A DNA stretch of 64,000 nucleotides from Tetranychus cinnabarinus. Its lineage: Eukaryota; Arthropoda; Arachnida; Trombidiformes; Tetranychidae. Location of the stretch: the NCBI GenBank assembly GCA_022266195.1, contig WHVY01000012.1, positions 1-64,000 of the forward strand, written 5' to 3'. The position numbers and the translations under genes are program-made. The number at the start of each line of letters is the position of its first letter. The stretch's first letter is position 1. The notes under the pieces were generated by a model. It was not told the origin of the DNA. It was given only the letters and a program-made list of their open reading frames with translations, and searched no databases. This document shows positions 38,356-52,310 of the stretch, in pieces.

Positions 38356-39819
38356 GCTTTGAATTCATATTGAATGCTTATTGATCGTCAATGTTATTTC
38401 AATTAAAGCTTTGAATGCAATTACGCATTGGGATCGTCAATGTTATTTCAATTAAAGCTTTGAATTCATATTGAATGCTTTGTGATCGTCAATGTTATTT
38501 CAATTAAAGCTTTGAATGCAATTTACGCATTGGGATCGTCAATGTTATTTCGATTAAGCTTTGAATGCAATTTACGCATTGGGATCGTCAATGTTATTTC
38601 AATTAAAGCTTTGAATTCATATTGAATGCATTAAGATCGCCAATGTTATTGCAATTGGAGCTTTTAATTCAATTTACGCATTGAGATCGTCAATGTTATT
38701 TCAATTGGAGCTTTTAATGCAATTTACGCATTGTGATCGTCAATGTTATTTCAATTGGAGTTTTAATTCAATTTAAGCATAGGGATCGTCAATGTTATTT
38801 CAATCAAAGCTTTAAATTCATATTGAATGCATTGGGATCGTCAATGTTATTTCAATCAAAGCTTTGAATTCATATTGAATGCATTGGGATCGTCAATGTT
38901 ATTTCAATTAAAGCTTTGAATTCATATTGAATGCATTGGGATCGTCAATGTTATTTCAATCAAAGCTTTGAATTCATATTGAATGCTTTGTGATCGTCAA
39001 TGTTATTTCAATTAAAGCTTTGAATGCAATTACGTATTGGGATCGTCAATGTTATTTCAATTAAAGCTTTGAATTCATATTGAATGCATTGAAATCGTCA
39101 ATGTTATTTCAATTGGAGCTTTGAATTCATATTGAATTCTTTGTGATCGTCAATGTTATTTCAATTATAGCTTTGAATGCAATTACGCATTGGGATCGTC
39201 AATGTTATTTCAATTAAAGCTTTGAATTCATATTGAATGCTTTGTGATCGTCAATGTTATTTCAATTAAAGCTTTGAATGCAATTTACGCATTGGGATCG
39301 TCAATGTTATTTCGATTAAGCTTTGAATGCAATTTACGCATTGGGATCGTCAATGTTATTTCAATTAAAGCTTTGAATTCATATTGAATGCATTAAGATC
39401 GCCAATGTTATTGCAATTGGAGCTTTTAATTCAATTTACGCATTGAGATCGTCAATGTTATTTCAATTGGAGCTTTTAATGCAATTTACGCATTGTGATC
39501 GTCAATGTTATTTCAATTGGAGTTTTAATTCAATTTAAGCATAGGGATCGTCAATGTTATTTCAATCAAAGCTTTGAATTCATATTGAATGCATTGGGAT
39601 CGTCAATGTTATTTCAATCAAAGCTTTGAATTCATATTGAATGCATTGGGATCGTCAATGTTATTGCAATTGGAGCTTTGAATTCATATTGAATGCTTTG
39701 TGATCGTCAATGTTATTTCAATTAAAGCTTTGAATGCAATCACGCATTGGGATCGTCAATGTTATTTCAGTTAAAGCTGTGAATCCATATTGAATGCATT
39801 AAGATCGTCAATAATATTT

Positions 39820-40130
39820 CAATTGGAGCTCTGAATTCATATTGAATGCTTTGTGATCGTCAATGTTATTTCAATTGGAGCTTTTAATGCAATTTACGCA
39901 TTGGGATCGTCAATGTTATTTCAATTGGAGCTCTGAATTCATATTGAATGCTTTGTGATCGTCAAAGTTATTTCAATTGGAGCTTTTAATGCAATTTACG
40001 CATTGGGATCGTCAATGTTATTTCAATTGGAGCTCTGAATTCATATTGAATGCTTTGTGATCGTCAATGTTATTTCAATTGGAGCTTTTAATGCAATTTA
40101 CGCATTGGGATCGTCAATGTTATTTCAATC
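39820..40130. repeat. 102-bp dimer higher-order repeat in family A
   Basis: GAGCTCTGAATTCATATTG monomers at 39826, 39928 and 40030 are spaced exactly 102 bp, alternating with AGCTTTTAATGCAATTTACG monomers. Similar dimer runs lie at about 41.1-41.5, 42.0-42.35 and 42.5-42.9 kb. Confidence 0.88.
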
Positions 40131-43100
40131 AAAGCTTTGAATTCATATTGAATGCATTGGGATCGTCAATGTTATTTCAATCAAAGCTTTGAATTCATAT
40201 TGAATGCATTGGGATCGTCAATGTTATTGCAATTGGAGCTTTGAATTCATATTGAATGCTTTGTGATCGTCAATGTTATTTCAATTAAAGCTTTGAATGC
40301 AATTACGCATTGGGATCGTCAATGTCATTTCAGTTAAAGCTGTGAATTCATATTGAATGCATTAAGATCGTCAATAATATTTCAATTGGAGCTCTGAATT
40401 CATATTGAATGCTTTGTGATCGTCAATGTTATTTCGATTGGAGCTTTTAATGCAATTTACGCATTGGGATCGTCAATGTTATTTCAATTGGAGCTCTGAA
40501 TTCATATTGAATGCTTTGTGATCGTCAAAGTTATTTCAATTGGAGCTTTTAATGCAATTTACGCATTGGGATCGTCAATGTTATTTCAACTGGAGCTTTG
40601 AATTCATATTGAATGCTTTGTGATCGTCAATGTTATTTCAATTATAGCTTTGAATGCAATTACGCATTGGGATCGTCAATGTTATTTCAATTAAAGCTTT
40701 GAATTCATATTGAATGCTTTGTGATCGTCAATGTTATTTCAATTAAAGCTTTGAATTCATATTGAATGCTTTGTGATCGTCAATGTTATTTCAATTAAAG
40801 CTTTGAATGCAATTTACGCATTGGGATCGTCAATGTTATTTCGATTAAAGCTTTGAATGCAATTTACGCATTGGGATCGTCAATGTTATTTCAATTAAAG
40901 CTTTGAATTCATATTGAATGCATTAAGATCGCCAATGTTATTGCAATTGGAGCTTTGAATTCATATTGAATGCTTTGTGATAGTCAATGTTATTTCAATT
41001 AAAGCTTTGAATGCAATTACGCATTGGGATCGTCAATGTTATTTCAGTTAAAGCTTTGAATTCATATTGAATGCATTAAGATCGTCAATAATATTTCAAT
41101 TGGAGCTCTGAATTCATATTGAATGCTTTGTGATCGTCAATGTTATTTCAATTGGAGCTTTTAATGCAATTTACGCATTGGGATCGTCAATGTTATTTCA
41201 ATTGGAGCTCTGAATTCATATTGAATGCTTTGTGATCGTCAATGTTATTTCAATTGGAGCTTTTAATGCAATTTACGCATTGGGATCGTCAATGTTATTT
41301 CGCTTGGAGCTCTGAATTCATATTGAATGCTTTGTGATCGTCAATGTTATTTCAATTGGAGCTTTTAATGCAATTTACGCATTGGGATCGTCAATGTTAT
41401 TTCGCTTGGAGCTCTGAATTCATATTGAATGCTTTGTGATCGTCAATGTTATTTCAATTGGAGCTTTAAATTCAATTTACGCATTGGCATCGTCAATGTT
41501 ATTTCAATTGGAGCTTTTAATGCAATTTACGCATTGTGATCGTCAATGTTATTTCAATTGGAGCTTTTAATTCAATTTACGCATTGGGATCGTCAATTTT
41601 ATTTCAATTAAAGCTTTGAATTCATATTGAATGCATTGGGATCGTCAATGTTATTTCAATCAAAGCTTTGAATTCATATTGAATGCATTGAAATCGTCAA
41701 TGTTATTGCAATTGGAGCTTTGAATTCATATTGAATGCATTGAAATCGTCAATGTTATTGCAATTGGAGCTTTGAATTCATATTGAATGCTTTGTGATCG
41801 TCAATGTTATTTCGATTAAAGCTTTGAATGCAATTTACGCATTGGGATCGTCAATGTTATTTCAATTAAAGCTTTGAATTCATATTGAATGCATTAAGAT
41901 CGCAAATGTTATTGCAATTGGAGCTTTTTATTCAATTTACGCATTGAGATCGTCAATGTTATTTCAATTGGAGCTCTTAATGCAATTTACGCATTGGGAT
42001 CGTCAATGTTATTTCAATTGGAGCTCTGAATTCATATTGAATGCTTTGTGATCGTCAAATTTATTACAATTGGAGCTTTTAATGCAATTTACGCATTGGG
42101 ATCGTCAATGTTATTTCAATTGGAGCTCTGAATTCATATTGAATGCTTTGTGATCGTCAAAGTTATTTCAATTGGAGCTTTCAATGCAATTTACGCATTG
42201 GGATCGTCAATGTTATTTCAATTGGAGCTCTGAATTCATATTGAATGCTTTGTGATCGTCAATGTTATTTCAATTGGAGCTTTTAATGCAATTTACGCAT
42301 TGGGATCGTCAATGTTATTTCGCTTGGAGCTCTGAATTCATATTGAATGCTTTGTGATCGTCAATGTTATTTCAATTAAAGCTTTGAATGCAATTACGCA
42401 TTGGGATCGTCAATGTTATTTCAGTTAAAGCTTTGAATTCATATTGAATGCATTAAGATCGTCAATAATATTTCAATTGGAGCTCTGAATTCATATTGAA
42501 TGCTTTGTGATCGTCAATGTTATTTCAATTGGAGCTTTTAATGCAATTTACGCATTGGGATCGTCAATAATATTTCAATTGGAGCTCTGAATTCATATTG
42601 AATGCTTTGTGATCGTCAATGTTATTTCAATTGGAGCTTTTAATGCAATTTACGCATTGGGATCGTCAATGTTATTTCAATTGGAGCTCTGAATTCATAT
42701 TGAATGCTTTGTGATCGTCAAATTTATTACAATTGGAGCTTTTAATGCAATTTACGCATTGGGATCGTCAATGTTATTTCAATTGGAGCTCTGAATTCAT
42801 ATTGAATGCTTTGTGATCGTCAATGTTATTTCAATTGGAGCTTTTAATGCAATTTACGCATTGGGATCGTCAATGTTATTTCAATTGGAGCTCTGAATTC
42901 ATATTGAATGCTTTGTGATCGTCAATGTTTTTTCAATTGGAGCTTTAAATTCAATTTACGCATTGGCATCGTCAATGTTATTTCAATTGGAGCTTTTAAT
43001 GCAATTTACGCATTGTGATCGTCAATGTTATTTCAATTGGAGCTTTTAATTCAATTTACGCATTGGGATCGTCAATTTTATTTCAATTAAAGCTTTGAAT

Positions 43101-43649
43101 TCATATTGAATGCATTGGGATCGTCAATGTTATTTCAATCAAAGCTTTGAATTCATATTGAATGCATTGAAATCGTCAATGTTATTGCAATTGGAGCTTT
43201 GAATTCATATTGAATGCATTGAAATCGTCAATGTTATTTCAATCAAAGCTTTGAATTCATATTGAATGCTTTGTGATCGTCAATGTTATTTCGATTAAAG
43301 CTTTGAATGCAATTTACGCATTGGGATCGTCAATGTTATTTCAATTAAAGCTTTGAATTCATATTGAATGCATTAAGATCGCCAATGTTATTGCAATTGG
43401 AGCTTTTTATTCAATTTACGCATTGAGATCGTCAATGTTATTTCAATTGGAGCTTTTAATGCAATTTACGCATTGTGATCGTCAATGTTATTTCAATTGG
43501 AGTTTTAATTCAATTTAAGCATAGGGATCGTCAATGTTATTTCAATCAAAGCTTTGAATTCATATTGAATGCATTGGGATCGTCAATGTTATTTCAATCA
43601 AAGCTTTGAATTCATATTGAATGCATTGGGATCGTCAATGTTATTGCAA

Positions 43650-44668
43650 TTATAGCTTTGAATGCAATTACGCATTGGGATCGTCAATGTTATTTCGCTT
43701 GGAGCTCTGAATTCATATTGAATGCTTTGTGATCGTCAATGTTATTTCAATTGGAGCTTTAAATTCAATTTACGCATTGGCATCGTCAATGTTATTTCAA
43801 TTGGAGCTTTTAATGCAATTTACGCATTGTGATCGTCAATGTTATTTCAATTGGAGCTTTTAATTCAATTTACGCATTGGGATCGTCAATTTTATTTCAA
43901 TTGAAGCTTTGAATTCATATTGAATGCATTGGGATCGTCAATGTTATTTCAATCAAAGCTTTGAATTCATATTGAATGCATTGAAATCGTCAATGTTATT
44001 GCAATTGGAGCTTTGAATTCATATTGAATGCATTGAAATCGTCAATAATATTGCAATTGGAGCTTTGAATTCATATTGAATGCTTTGTGATCGTCAATGT
44101 TATTTCGATTAAAGCTTTGAATTCATATTGAATGCATTGAAATCGTCAATGTTATTGCAATTGGAGCTTTGAATTCATATTGAATGCTTTGTGATCGTCA
44201 ATGTTATTTCAATTATAGCTTTGAATGCAATTACGCATTGGGATCGTCAATGTTATTTCGCTTGGAGCTCTGAATTCATATTGAATGCTTTGTGATCGTC
44301 AATGTTATTTCAATTGGAGCTTTAAATTCAATTTACGCATTGGCATCGTCAATGTTATTTCAATTGGAGCTTTTAATGCAATTTACGCATTGTGATCGTC
44401 AATGTTATTTCAATTGGAGCTTTTAATTCAATTTACGCATTGGGATCGTCAATTTTATTTCAATTGAAGCTTTGAATTCATATTGAATGCATTGGGATCG
44501 TCAATGTTATTTCAATCAAAGCTTTGAATTCATATTGAATGCATTGAAATCGTCAATGTTATTGCAATTGGAGCTTTGAATTCATATTGAATGCATTGAA
44601 ATCGTCAATAATATTGCAATTGGAGCTTTGAATTCATATTGAATGCTTTGTGATCGTCAATGTTATTT
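43650..44668. repeat. 563-bp duplicated segment
   Basis: The TTTCGCTTGGAGC marker at about 43694 recurs at about 44257, followed by the same series of monomers (GGCATCG, GTCAATTTTATTTC, GTCAATAATATTGC) for about 450 bp. The offset is about 11 monomers. Confidence 0.82.
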
Positions 44669-46199
44669 CGATTAAAGCTTTGAATGCAATTTACGCATTG
44701 GGATCGTCAATGTTATTTCAATTAAAGCTTTGAATTCATATTGAATGCATTAAGATCGCCAATGTTATTGCAATTGGAGCTTTTAATTCAATTTACGCAT
44801 TGAGATCGTCAATGTTATTTCAATTGGAGCTTTTAATGCAATTTACGCATTGTGATCGTCAATGTTATTTCAATTGGAGTTTTAATTCAATTTAAGCATA
44901 GGGATCGTCAATGTTATTTCAATCAAAGCTTTGAATTCATATTGAATGCATTGGGATCGTCAATGTTATTTCAATCAAAGCTTTGAATTCATATTGAATG
45001 CATTGGGATCGTCAATGTTATTGCAATTGGAGCTTTGAATTCATATTGAATGCTTTGTGATCGTCAATGTTATTTCAATTAAAGCTTTGAATGCAATTAC
45101 GCATTGGGATCGTCAATGTTATTTCAGTTAAAGCTTTGAATTCATATTGAATGCATTAAGATCGTCAATAATATTTCAATTGGAGCTCTGAATTCATATT
45201 GAATGCTTTGTGATCGTCAATGTTATTTCAATTGGTGCTTTTAATGCAATTTACGCATTGGGATCGTCAATGTTATTTCAATTGGAGCTCTGAATTCATA
45301 TTGAATGCTTTGTGATCGTCAAAGTTATTTCAATTGGAGCTTTTAATGCAATTTACGCATTGGGATCGTCAATGTTATTTCAATTGGAGCTCTGAATTCA
45401 TATTGAATGCTTTGTGAGCGTCAAAGTTATTTCAATTGGAGCTTTTAATGCAATTTACGCATTGGGATCGTCAATGTTATTTCAATTGGAGCTCTGAATT
45501 CATATTGAATGCTTTGTGATCGTCAATGTTATTTCAATCAAAGCTTTGAATTCATATTGAATGCATTGAAATCGTCAATGTTATTGCAATTGGAGCTTTG
45601 AATTCATATTGAATGCATTGAAATCGTCAATAATATTGCAATTGGAGCTTTGAATTCATATTGAATGCTTTGTGATCGTCAATGTTATTTCGATTAAAGC
45701 TTTGAATGCAATTTACGCATTGGGATCGTCAATGTTATTTCAATTAAAGCTTTGAATTCATATTGAATGCATTAAGATCGCCAATGTTATTGCAATTGGA
45801 GCTTTTAATTCAATTTACGCATTGTGATCGTCAATGTTATTTCAATTGGAGCTTTTAATGCAATTTACGCATTGTGATCGTCAATGTTATTTCAATTAAA
45901 GCTTTGAATTCATATTGAATGCATTGGGATCGTCAATGTTATTTCAATTAAAGCTTTGAATTCATATTGAATGCATTGAAATCGTCAATGTTATTGCAAT
46001 TGGAGCTTTGAATTCATATTGAATGCTTTGTGATCGTCAATGTTATTTCAATTATAGCTTTGAATGCAATTACGCATTGGGATCGTCAATGTTATTTCAA
46101 TTAAAGCTTTGAATTCATATTGAATGCTTTGTGATCGTCAATGTTATTTCAATTAAAGCTTTGAATGCAATTTACGCATTGGGATCGTCAATGTTATTT

Positions 46200-49100
46200 C
46201 GATTAAAGCTTTGAATGCAATTTACGCATTGGGATCGTCAATGTTATTTCAATTAAAGCTTTGAATTCATATTAATGCATTAAGATCGCCAATGTTATTG
46301 CAATTGGAGCTTTTAATTCAATTTACGCATTGAGATCGTCAATGTTATTTCAATTGGAGCTTTTAATGCAATTTACGCATTGTGATCGTCAATGTTATTT
46401 CAATTGGAGTTTTAATTCAATTTAAGCATAGGGATCGTCAATGTTATTTCAATCAAAGCTTTGAATTCATATTGAATGCATTGGGATCGTCAATGTTATT
46501 TCAATCAAAGCTTTGAATTCATATTGAATGCATTGGGATCGTCAATGTTATTGCAATTGGAGCTTTGAATTCATATTGAATGCTTTGTGATCGTCAATGT
46601 TATTTCAATTAAAGCTTTGAATGCGTTTACGCATTGGGATCGTCAATGTTATTTCAGTTAAAGCTTTGAATTCATATTGAATGCATTAAGATCGTCAATA
46701 ATATTTCAATTGGAGCTCTGAATTCATATTGAATGCTTTGTGATCGTCAATGTTATTTCAATTGGAGCTTTTAATGCAATTTACGCATTGGGATCGTCAA
46801 TGTTATTTCGCTTGGAGCTCTGAATTCATATTGAATGCTTTGTGATCGTCAATGTTATTTCAATTGGAGCTTTGAATTCATATTGCATGCATTGAAATCG
46901 TCAATGTTATTGCAATTGAAGCTTTGAATTCATATTGAATGCTTTTGTGATCGTCAATGTTATTTCAATTATAGCTTTGAATGCAATTACGCATTAGGAT
47001 CGTCAATGTTATTCCAATTAAAGGTTTGAATTCATATTGAATGCTTTGTGATCGTCAATGTTATTTCAATTAAAGCTTTGAATGCAATTTACGCATTGGG
47101 ATCGTCAATGTTATTTCAATTGGAGCTTTTAATGCAATTTACGCATTGTGATCGTCAATGTTATTTCAATTGGAGCTTTTAATTCAATTTACGCATTGGG
47201 ATCGTCAATGTTATTTCAATTAAAGCTTTGAATTCATATTGAATGCATTGGGATCGTCAATGTTATTTCAATCAAAGCTTTGAATTCATATTGAATGCAT
47301 TGAAATCGTCAATGTTATTGCAATTGGAGCTTTGAATTCATATTGAATGCTTTGTGATCGTCAATGTTATTTCAATTATAGCTTTGAATGCAATTACGCA
47401 TTAGGATCGTCAATGTTATTTCAATTAAAGCTTTGAATTCATATTGAATGCTTTGTGATCGTCAATGTTATTTCAATTAAAGCTTTGAATGCAATTACGT
47501 ATTGGGATCGTCAATGTTATTTCAATTAAAGCTTTGAATTCATATTGAATGCATTGAAATCGTCAATGTTATTGCAATTGGAGCTTTGAATTCATATTGA
47601 ATGCTTTGTGATCGTCAATGTTATTTCAATTATAGCTTTGAATGCAATTACGCATTGGGATCGTCAATGTTATTTCAATTAAAGCTTTGAATTCATATTG
47701 AATGCTTTGTGATCGTCAATGTTATTTCAATTAAAGCTTTGAATGCAATTTACGCATTGGGATCGTCAATGTTATTTCGATTAAAGCTTTGAATGCAATT
47801 TACGCATTGGGATCGTCAATGTTATTTCAATTAAAGCTTTGAATTCATATTAATGCATTAAGATCGCCAATGTTATTGCAATTGGAGCTTTTAATTCAAT
47901 TTACGCATTGAGATCGTCAATGTTATTTCAATTGGAGCTTTTAATGCAATTTACGCATTGTGATCGTCAATGTTATTTCAATTGGAGTTTTAATTCAATT
48001 TAAGCATAGGGATCGTCAATGTTATTTCAATCAAAGCTTTGAATTCATATTGAATGCATTGGGATCGTCAATGTTATTTCAATCAAAGCTTTGAATTCAT
48101 ATTGAATGCATTGGGATCGTCAATGTTATTGCAATTGGAGCTTTGAATTCATATTGAATGCTTTGTGATCGTCAATGTTATTTCAATTAAAGCTTTGAAT
48201 GCGTTTACGCATTGGGATCGTCAATGTTATTTCAGTTAAAGCTTTGAATTCATATTGAATGCATTAAGATCGTCAATAATATTTCAATTGGAGCTCTGAA
48301 TTCATATTGAATGCTTTGTGATCGTCAAAGTTATTTCAATTGGAGCTTTTAATGCAATTTACGCATTGGGATCGTCAATGTTATTTCAATTGGAGCTCTG
48401 AATTCATATTGAATGCTTTGTGATCGTCAATGTTATTTCAATTGGAGCTTTTAATGCAATTTACGCATTGGGATCGTCAATGTTATTTCGCTTGGAGCTC
48501 TGAATTCATATTGAATGCTTTGTGATCGTCAATGTTATTTCAATTGGAGCTTTAAATTCAATTTACGCATTGGCATCGTCAATGTTATTTCAATTGGAGC
48601 TCTGAATTCATATTGAATGCTTTGTGATCGTCAATGTTATTTCGATTGGAGCTACAAATTCAATTTACGCATTGGGATCGTCAATGTTATTTCAATTAAA
48701 GCTTTGAATTTATATTGAATGTATTGGGATCGTCAATGTTATTGCAATTGGAGCTTTTAATTCAATTTACGCATTGGGATCGTCAATGTTATTTCAATTG
48801 GAGCTTTTTAATGCAATTCACGCATTGGGATCGTCAATGTTATTTCAATTAAAGCTCTGAATTCATATTGAATGCATTGTGATCGTCAATGTTATTTCAA
48901 TTAAAGCTTTGAATGCAATTTACGCATTGGGATCGTCAATGTTATTTCAATTAAAGCTTTGAATGAAATTTACGCATTGGGATCGTCAATGCTATTTCCA
49001 TTAAAGCTCTGAATTCATATTGAATGCATTGGGATCGTCAATGTTATTTCAATTGGAGCTTTAAATTCAATTTACGCATTGCATCGTCAATGTTATTTCA

Positions 49101-51300
49101 ATTGGAGCTCTGAATTCATATTGAATGCTTTGTGATCGTCAATGTTATTTCGATTGGAGCTACAAATTCAATTTACGCATTGGGATCGTCAATGTTATTT
49201 CAATTAAAGCTTTGAATTCATATTGAATGTATTGGGATCGTCAATGTTATTGCAATTGGAGCTTTTAATTCAATTTACGCATTGGGATCGTCAATGTTAT
49301 TTCAATTGGAGCTTTTTAATGCAATTCACGCATTGGGATCGTCAATGTTATTTCAATTAAAGCTCTGAATTCATATTGAATGCATTGTGATCGTCAATGT
49401 TATTTCAATTAAAGCTTTGAATGCAATTTACGCATTGGGATCGTCAATGTTATTTCAATTAAAGCTTTGAATGAAATTTACGCATTGGGATCGTCAATGC
49501 TATTTCCATTAAAGCTCTGAATTCATATTGAATGCATTGGGATCGTCAATGTTATTTCAATTAAAGCTTTGAATTCATATTGAATGCATTGGGATCGCCA
49601 ATGTTATTGCAATTGGAGCTTTTAATTCAATTTACGCATTGAGATCGTCAATGTTATTTCAATTGGAGCTTTTAATGCAATTTACGCATTGTGATCGTCA
49701 ATGTTATTTCAATTGGAGTTTTAATTCAATTTAAGCATAGGGATCGTCAATGTTATTTCAATCAAAGCTTTGAATTCATATTGAATGCATTGGGATCGTC
49801 AATGTTATTTCAATCAAAGCTTTGAATTCATATTGAATGCATTGGGATCGTCAATGTTATTGCAATTGGAGCTTTGAATTCATATTGAATGCTTTGTGAT
49901 CGTCAATGTTATTTCAATTAAAGCTTTGAATGCGTTTACGCATTGGGATCGTCAATGTTATTTCAGTTAAAGCTTTGAATTCATATTGAATGCATTAAGA
50001 TCGTCAATAATATTTCAATTGGAGCTCTGAATTCATATTGAATGCTTTGTGATCGTCAAAGTTATTTCAATTGGAGCTTTTAATGCAATTTACGCATTGG
50101 GATCGTCAATGTTATTTCAATTGGAGCTCTGAATTCATATTGAATGCTTTGTGATCGTCAATGTTATTTCAATTGGAGCTTTTAATGCAATTTACGCATT
50201 GGGATCGTCAATGTTATTTCGCTTGGAGCTCTGAATGCATATTGAATGCTTTGTGATCGTCAATGTTATTTCAATTGGAGCTTTAAATTCAATTTACGCA
50301 TTGGCATCGTCAATGTTATTTCAATTGGAGCTCTGAATTCATATTGAATGCTTTGTGATCGTCAATGTTATTTCGATTGGAGCTACAAATTCAATTTACG
50401 CATTGGGATCGTCAATGTTATTTCAATTAAAGCTTTGAATTCATATTGAATGTATTGGGATCGTCAATGTTATTGCAATTGGAGCTTTTAATTCAATTTA
50501 CGCATTGGGATCGTCAATGTTATTTCAATTGGAGCTTTTTAATGCAATTCACGCATTGGGATCGTCAATGTTATTTCAATTAAAGCTCTGAATTCATATT
50601 GAATGCATTGTGATCGTCAATGTTATTTCAATTAAAGCTTTGAATGCAATTTACGCATTGGGATCGTCAATGTTATTTCAATTAAAGCTTTGAATGAAAT
50701 TTACGCATTGGGATCGTCAATGCTATTTCCATTAAAGCTCTGAATTCATATTGAATGCATTGGGATCGTCAATGTTATTTCAATTAAAGCTTTGAATTCA
50801 TATTGAATGCATTGGGATCGTCAATGTTATTGCAATTGGAGCTCTGAATTCATATTGAATGCTTTGTGATCGTCAATGTTATTTCAATTAAAGCTTTGAA
50901 TGCAATTACGTATTGGGATCGTCAATGTTATTTCCATTAAAGCTCTGAATTCATATTGAATGCATTGGGATCGTCAATGTTATTTCAATTAAAGCTTTGA
51001 ATTCATATTGAATGCATTGGGATCGTCAATGTTATTGCAATTGGAGCTTTGAATTCATATTGAATGCTTTGTGATCGTCAATGTTATTTCAATTAAAGCT
51101 TTGAATGCAATTACGTATTGGGATCGTCAATGTTATTTCAATTAAAGCTTTGAATTCATATTGAATGCATTGGGATCGTCAATGTTATTGCAATTGGAGC
51201 TTTGAATTCATATTGAATGCTTTGTGATCGTCAATGTTATTTCAATTATAGCTTTGAATGCAATTACGCATTGGGATCGTCAATGTTATTTCAATTAAAG
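46200..51300. repeat. Nested 1,578- and 1,731-bp super-repeats
   Basis: The GAATGCGTTTACGC variant is seen at about 46620, 48198 and 49929, spacings of 1,578 and 1,731 bp (31 and 34 monomers). AAGCATAGGGATCG follows the same spacing (about 46424, 48002, 49733). The GGAGCTACAAATTC marker at about 48648, 49156 and 50379 shows a further 508-bp (10-monomer) duplication inside the middle copy. Confidence 0.82.
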
Positions 51301-52310
51301 CTTTGAATTCATATTGAATGCTTTGTGATCGTCAATGTTATTTCAATTAAAGCTTTGAATGCAATTTACGCATTGGGATCGTCAATGTTATTTCGATTAA
51401 AGCTTTGAATTCATATTGAATGCATTAAGATCGCCAATGTTATTGCAATTGGAGCTTTTAATTCAATTTACGCATTGAGATCGTCAATGTTATTTCAATT
51501 GGAGCTTTTAATGCAATTTACGCATTGTGATCGTCAATGTTATTTCAATTGGAGTTTTAATTCAATTTAAGCATAGGGATCGTCAATGTTATTTCAATCA
51601 AAGCTTTGAATTCATATTGAATGCATTGGGATCGTCAATGTTATTTCAATCAAAGCTTTGAATTCATATTGAATGCATTGGGATCGTCAATGTTATTGCA
51701 ATTGGAGCTTTTAATTCATATTGAATGCTTTGTGATCGTCAATGTTATTTCAATTGGAGCTTTTAATGCAATTTACGCATTGGGATCGTCAATGTTATTT
51801 CAATTAAAGCTTTGAATTCATATTGAATGCTTTGTGATCGTCAATGTTATTTCAATTAAAGCTTTGAATGCAATTTACGCATTGGGATCGTCAATGTTAT
51901 TTCGATTAAAGCTTTGAATTCATATTGAATGCATTAAGATCGCCAATGTTATTGCAATTGGAGCTTTTAATTCAATTTACGCATTGAGATCGTCAATGTT
52001 ATTTCAATTGGAGCTTTTAATGCAATTTACGCATTGTGATCGTCAATGTTATTTCAATTGGAGTTTTAATTCAATTTAAGCATAGGGATCGTCAATGTTA
52101 TTTCAATCAAAGCTTTGAATTCATATTGAATGCATTGGGATCGTCAATGTTATTTCAATCAAAGCTTTGAATTCATATTGAATGCATTGGGATCGTCAAT
52201 GTTATTGCAATTGGAGCTTTTAATTCATATTGAATGCTTTGTGATCGTCAATGTTATTTCAATTGGAGCTTTTAATGCAATTTACGCATTGGGATCGTCA
52301 ATGTTATTGC
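51295..52310. repeat. 509-bp tandem duplication (2 copies)
   Basis: The sequence from about 51295 reappears 509 bp later through 52310, including a TTTCGATTAAAGC monomer (51391 and 51900) and the AAGCATAGGGATCG monomer. I saw no mismatch over most of the copy. The period is 10 monomers. Confidence 0.85.

Larger units (their letters stand above)
30660..39320. repeat. 4,334-bp tandem super-repeat (2 copies) spanning B and A blocks
   Basis: Landmarks at 30722, 30925, 32762, 32961, 33171, 33681 and 33778 reappear 4,334 bp later. Between about 32.0 and 32.7 kb the offset is 4,386, a temporary difference of one 52-bp monomer. The unit holds about 3.3 kb of family B and 1 kb of family A, so its duplication explains why short block A2 sits between two B blocks. 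Confidence 0.88.
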
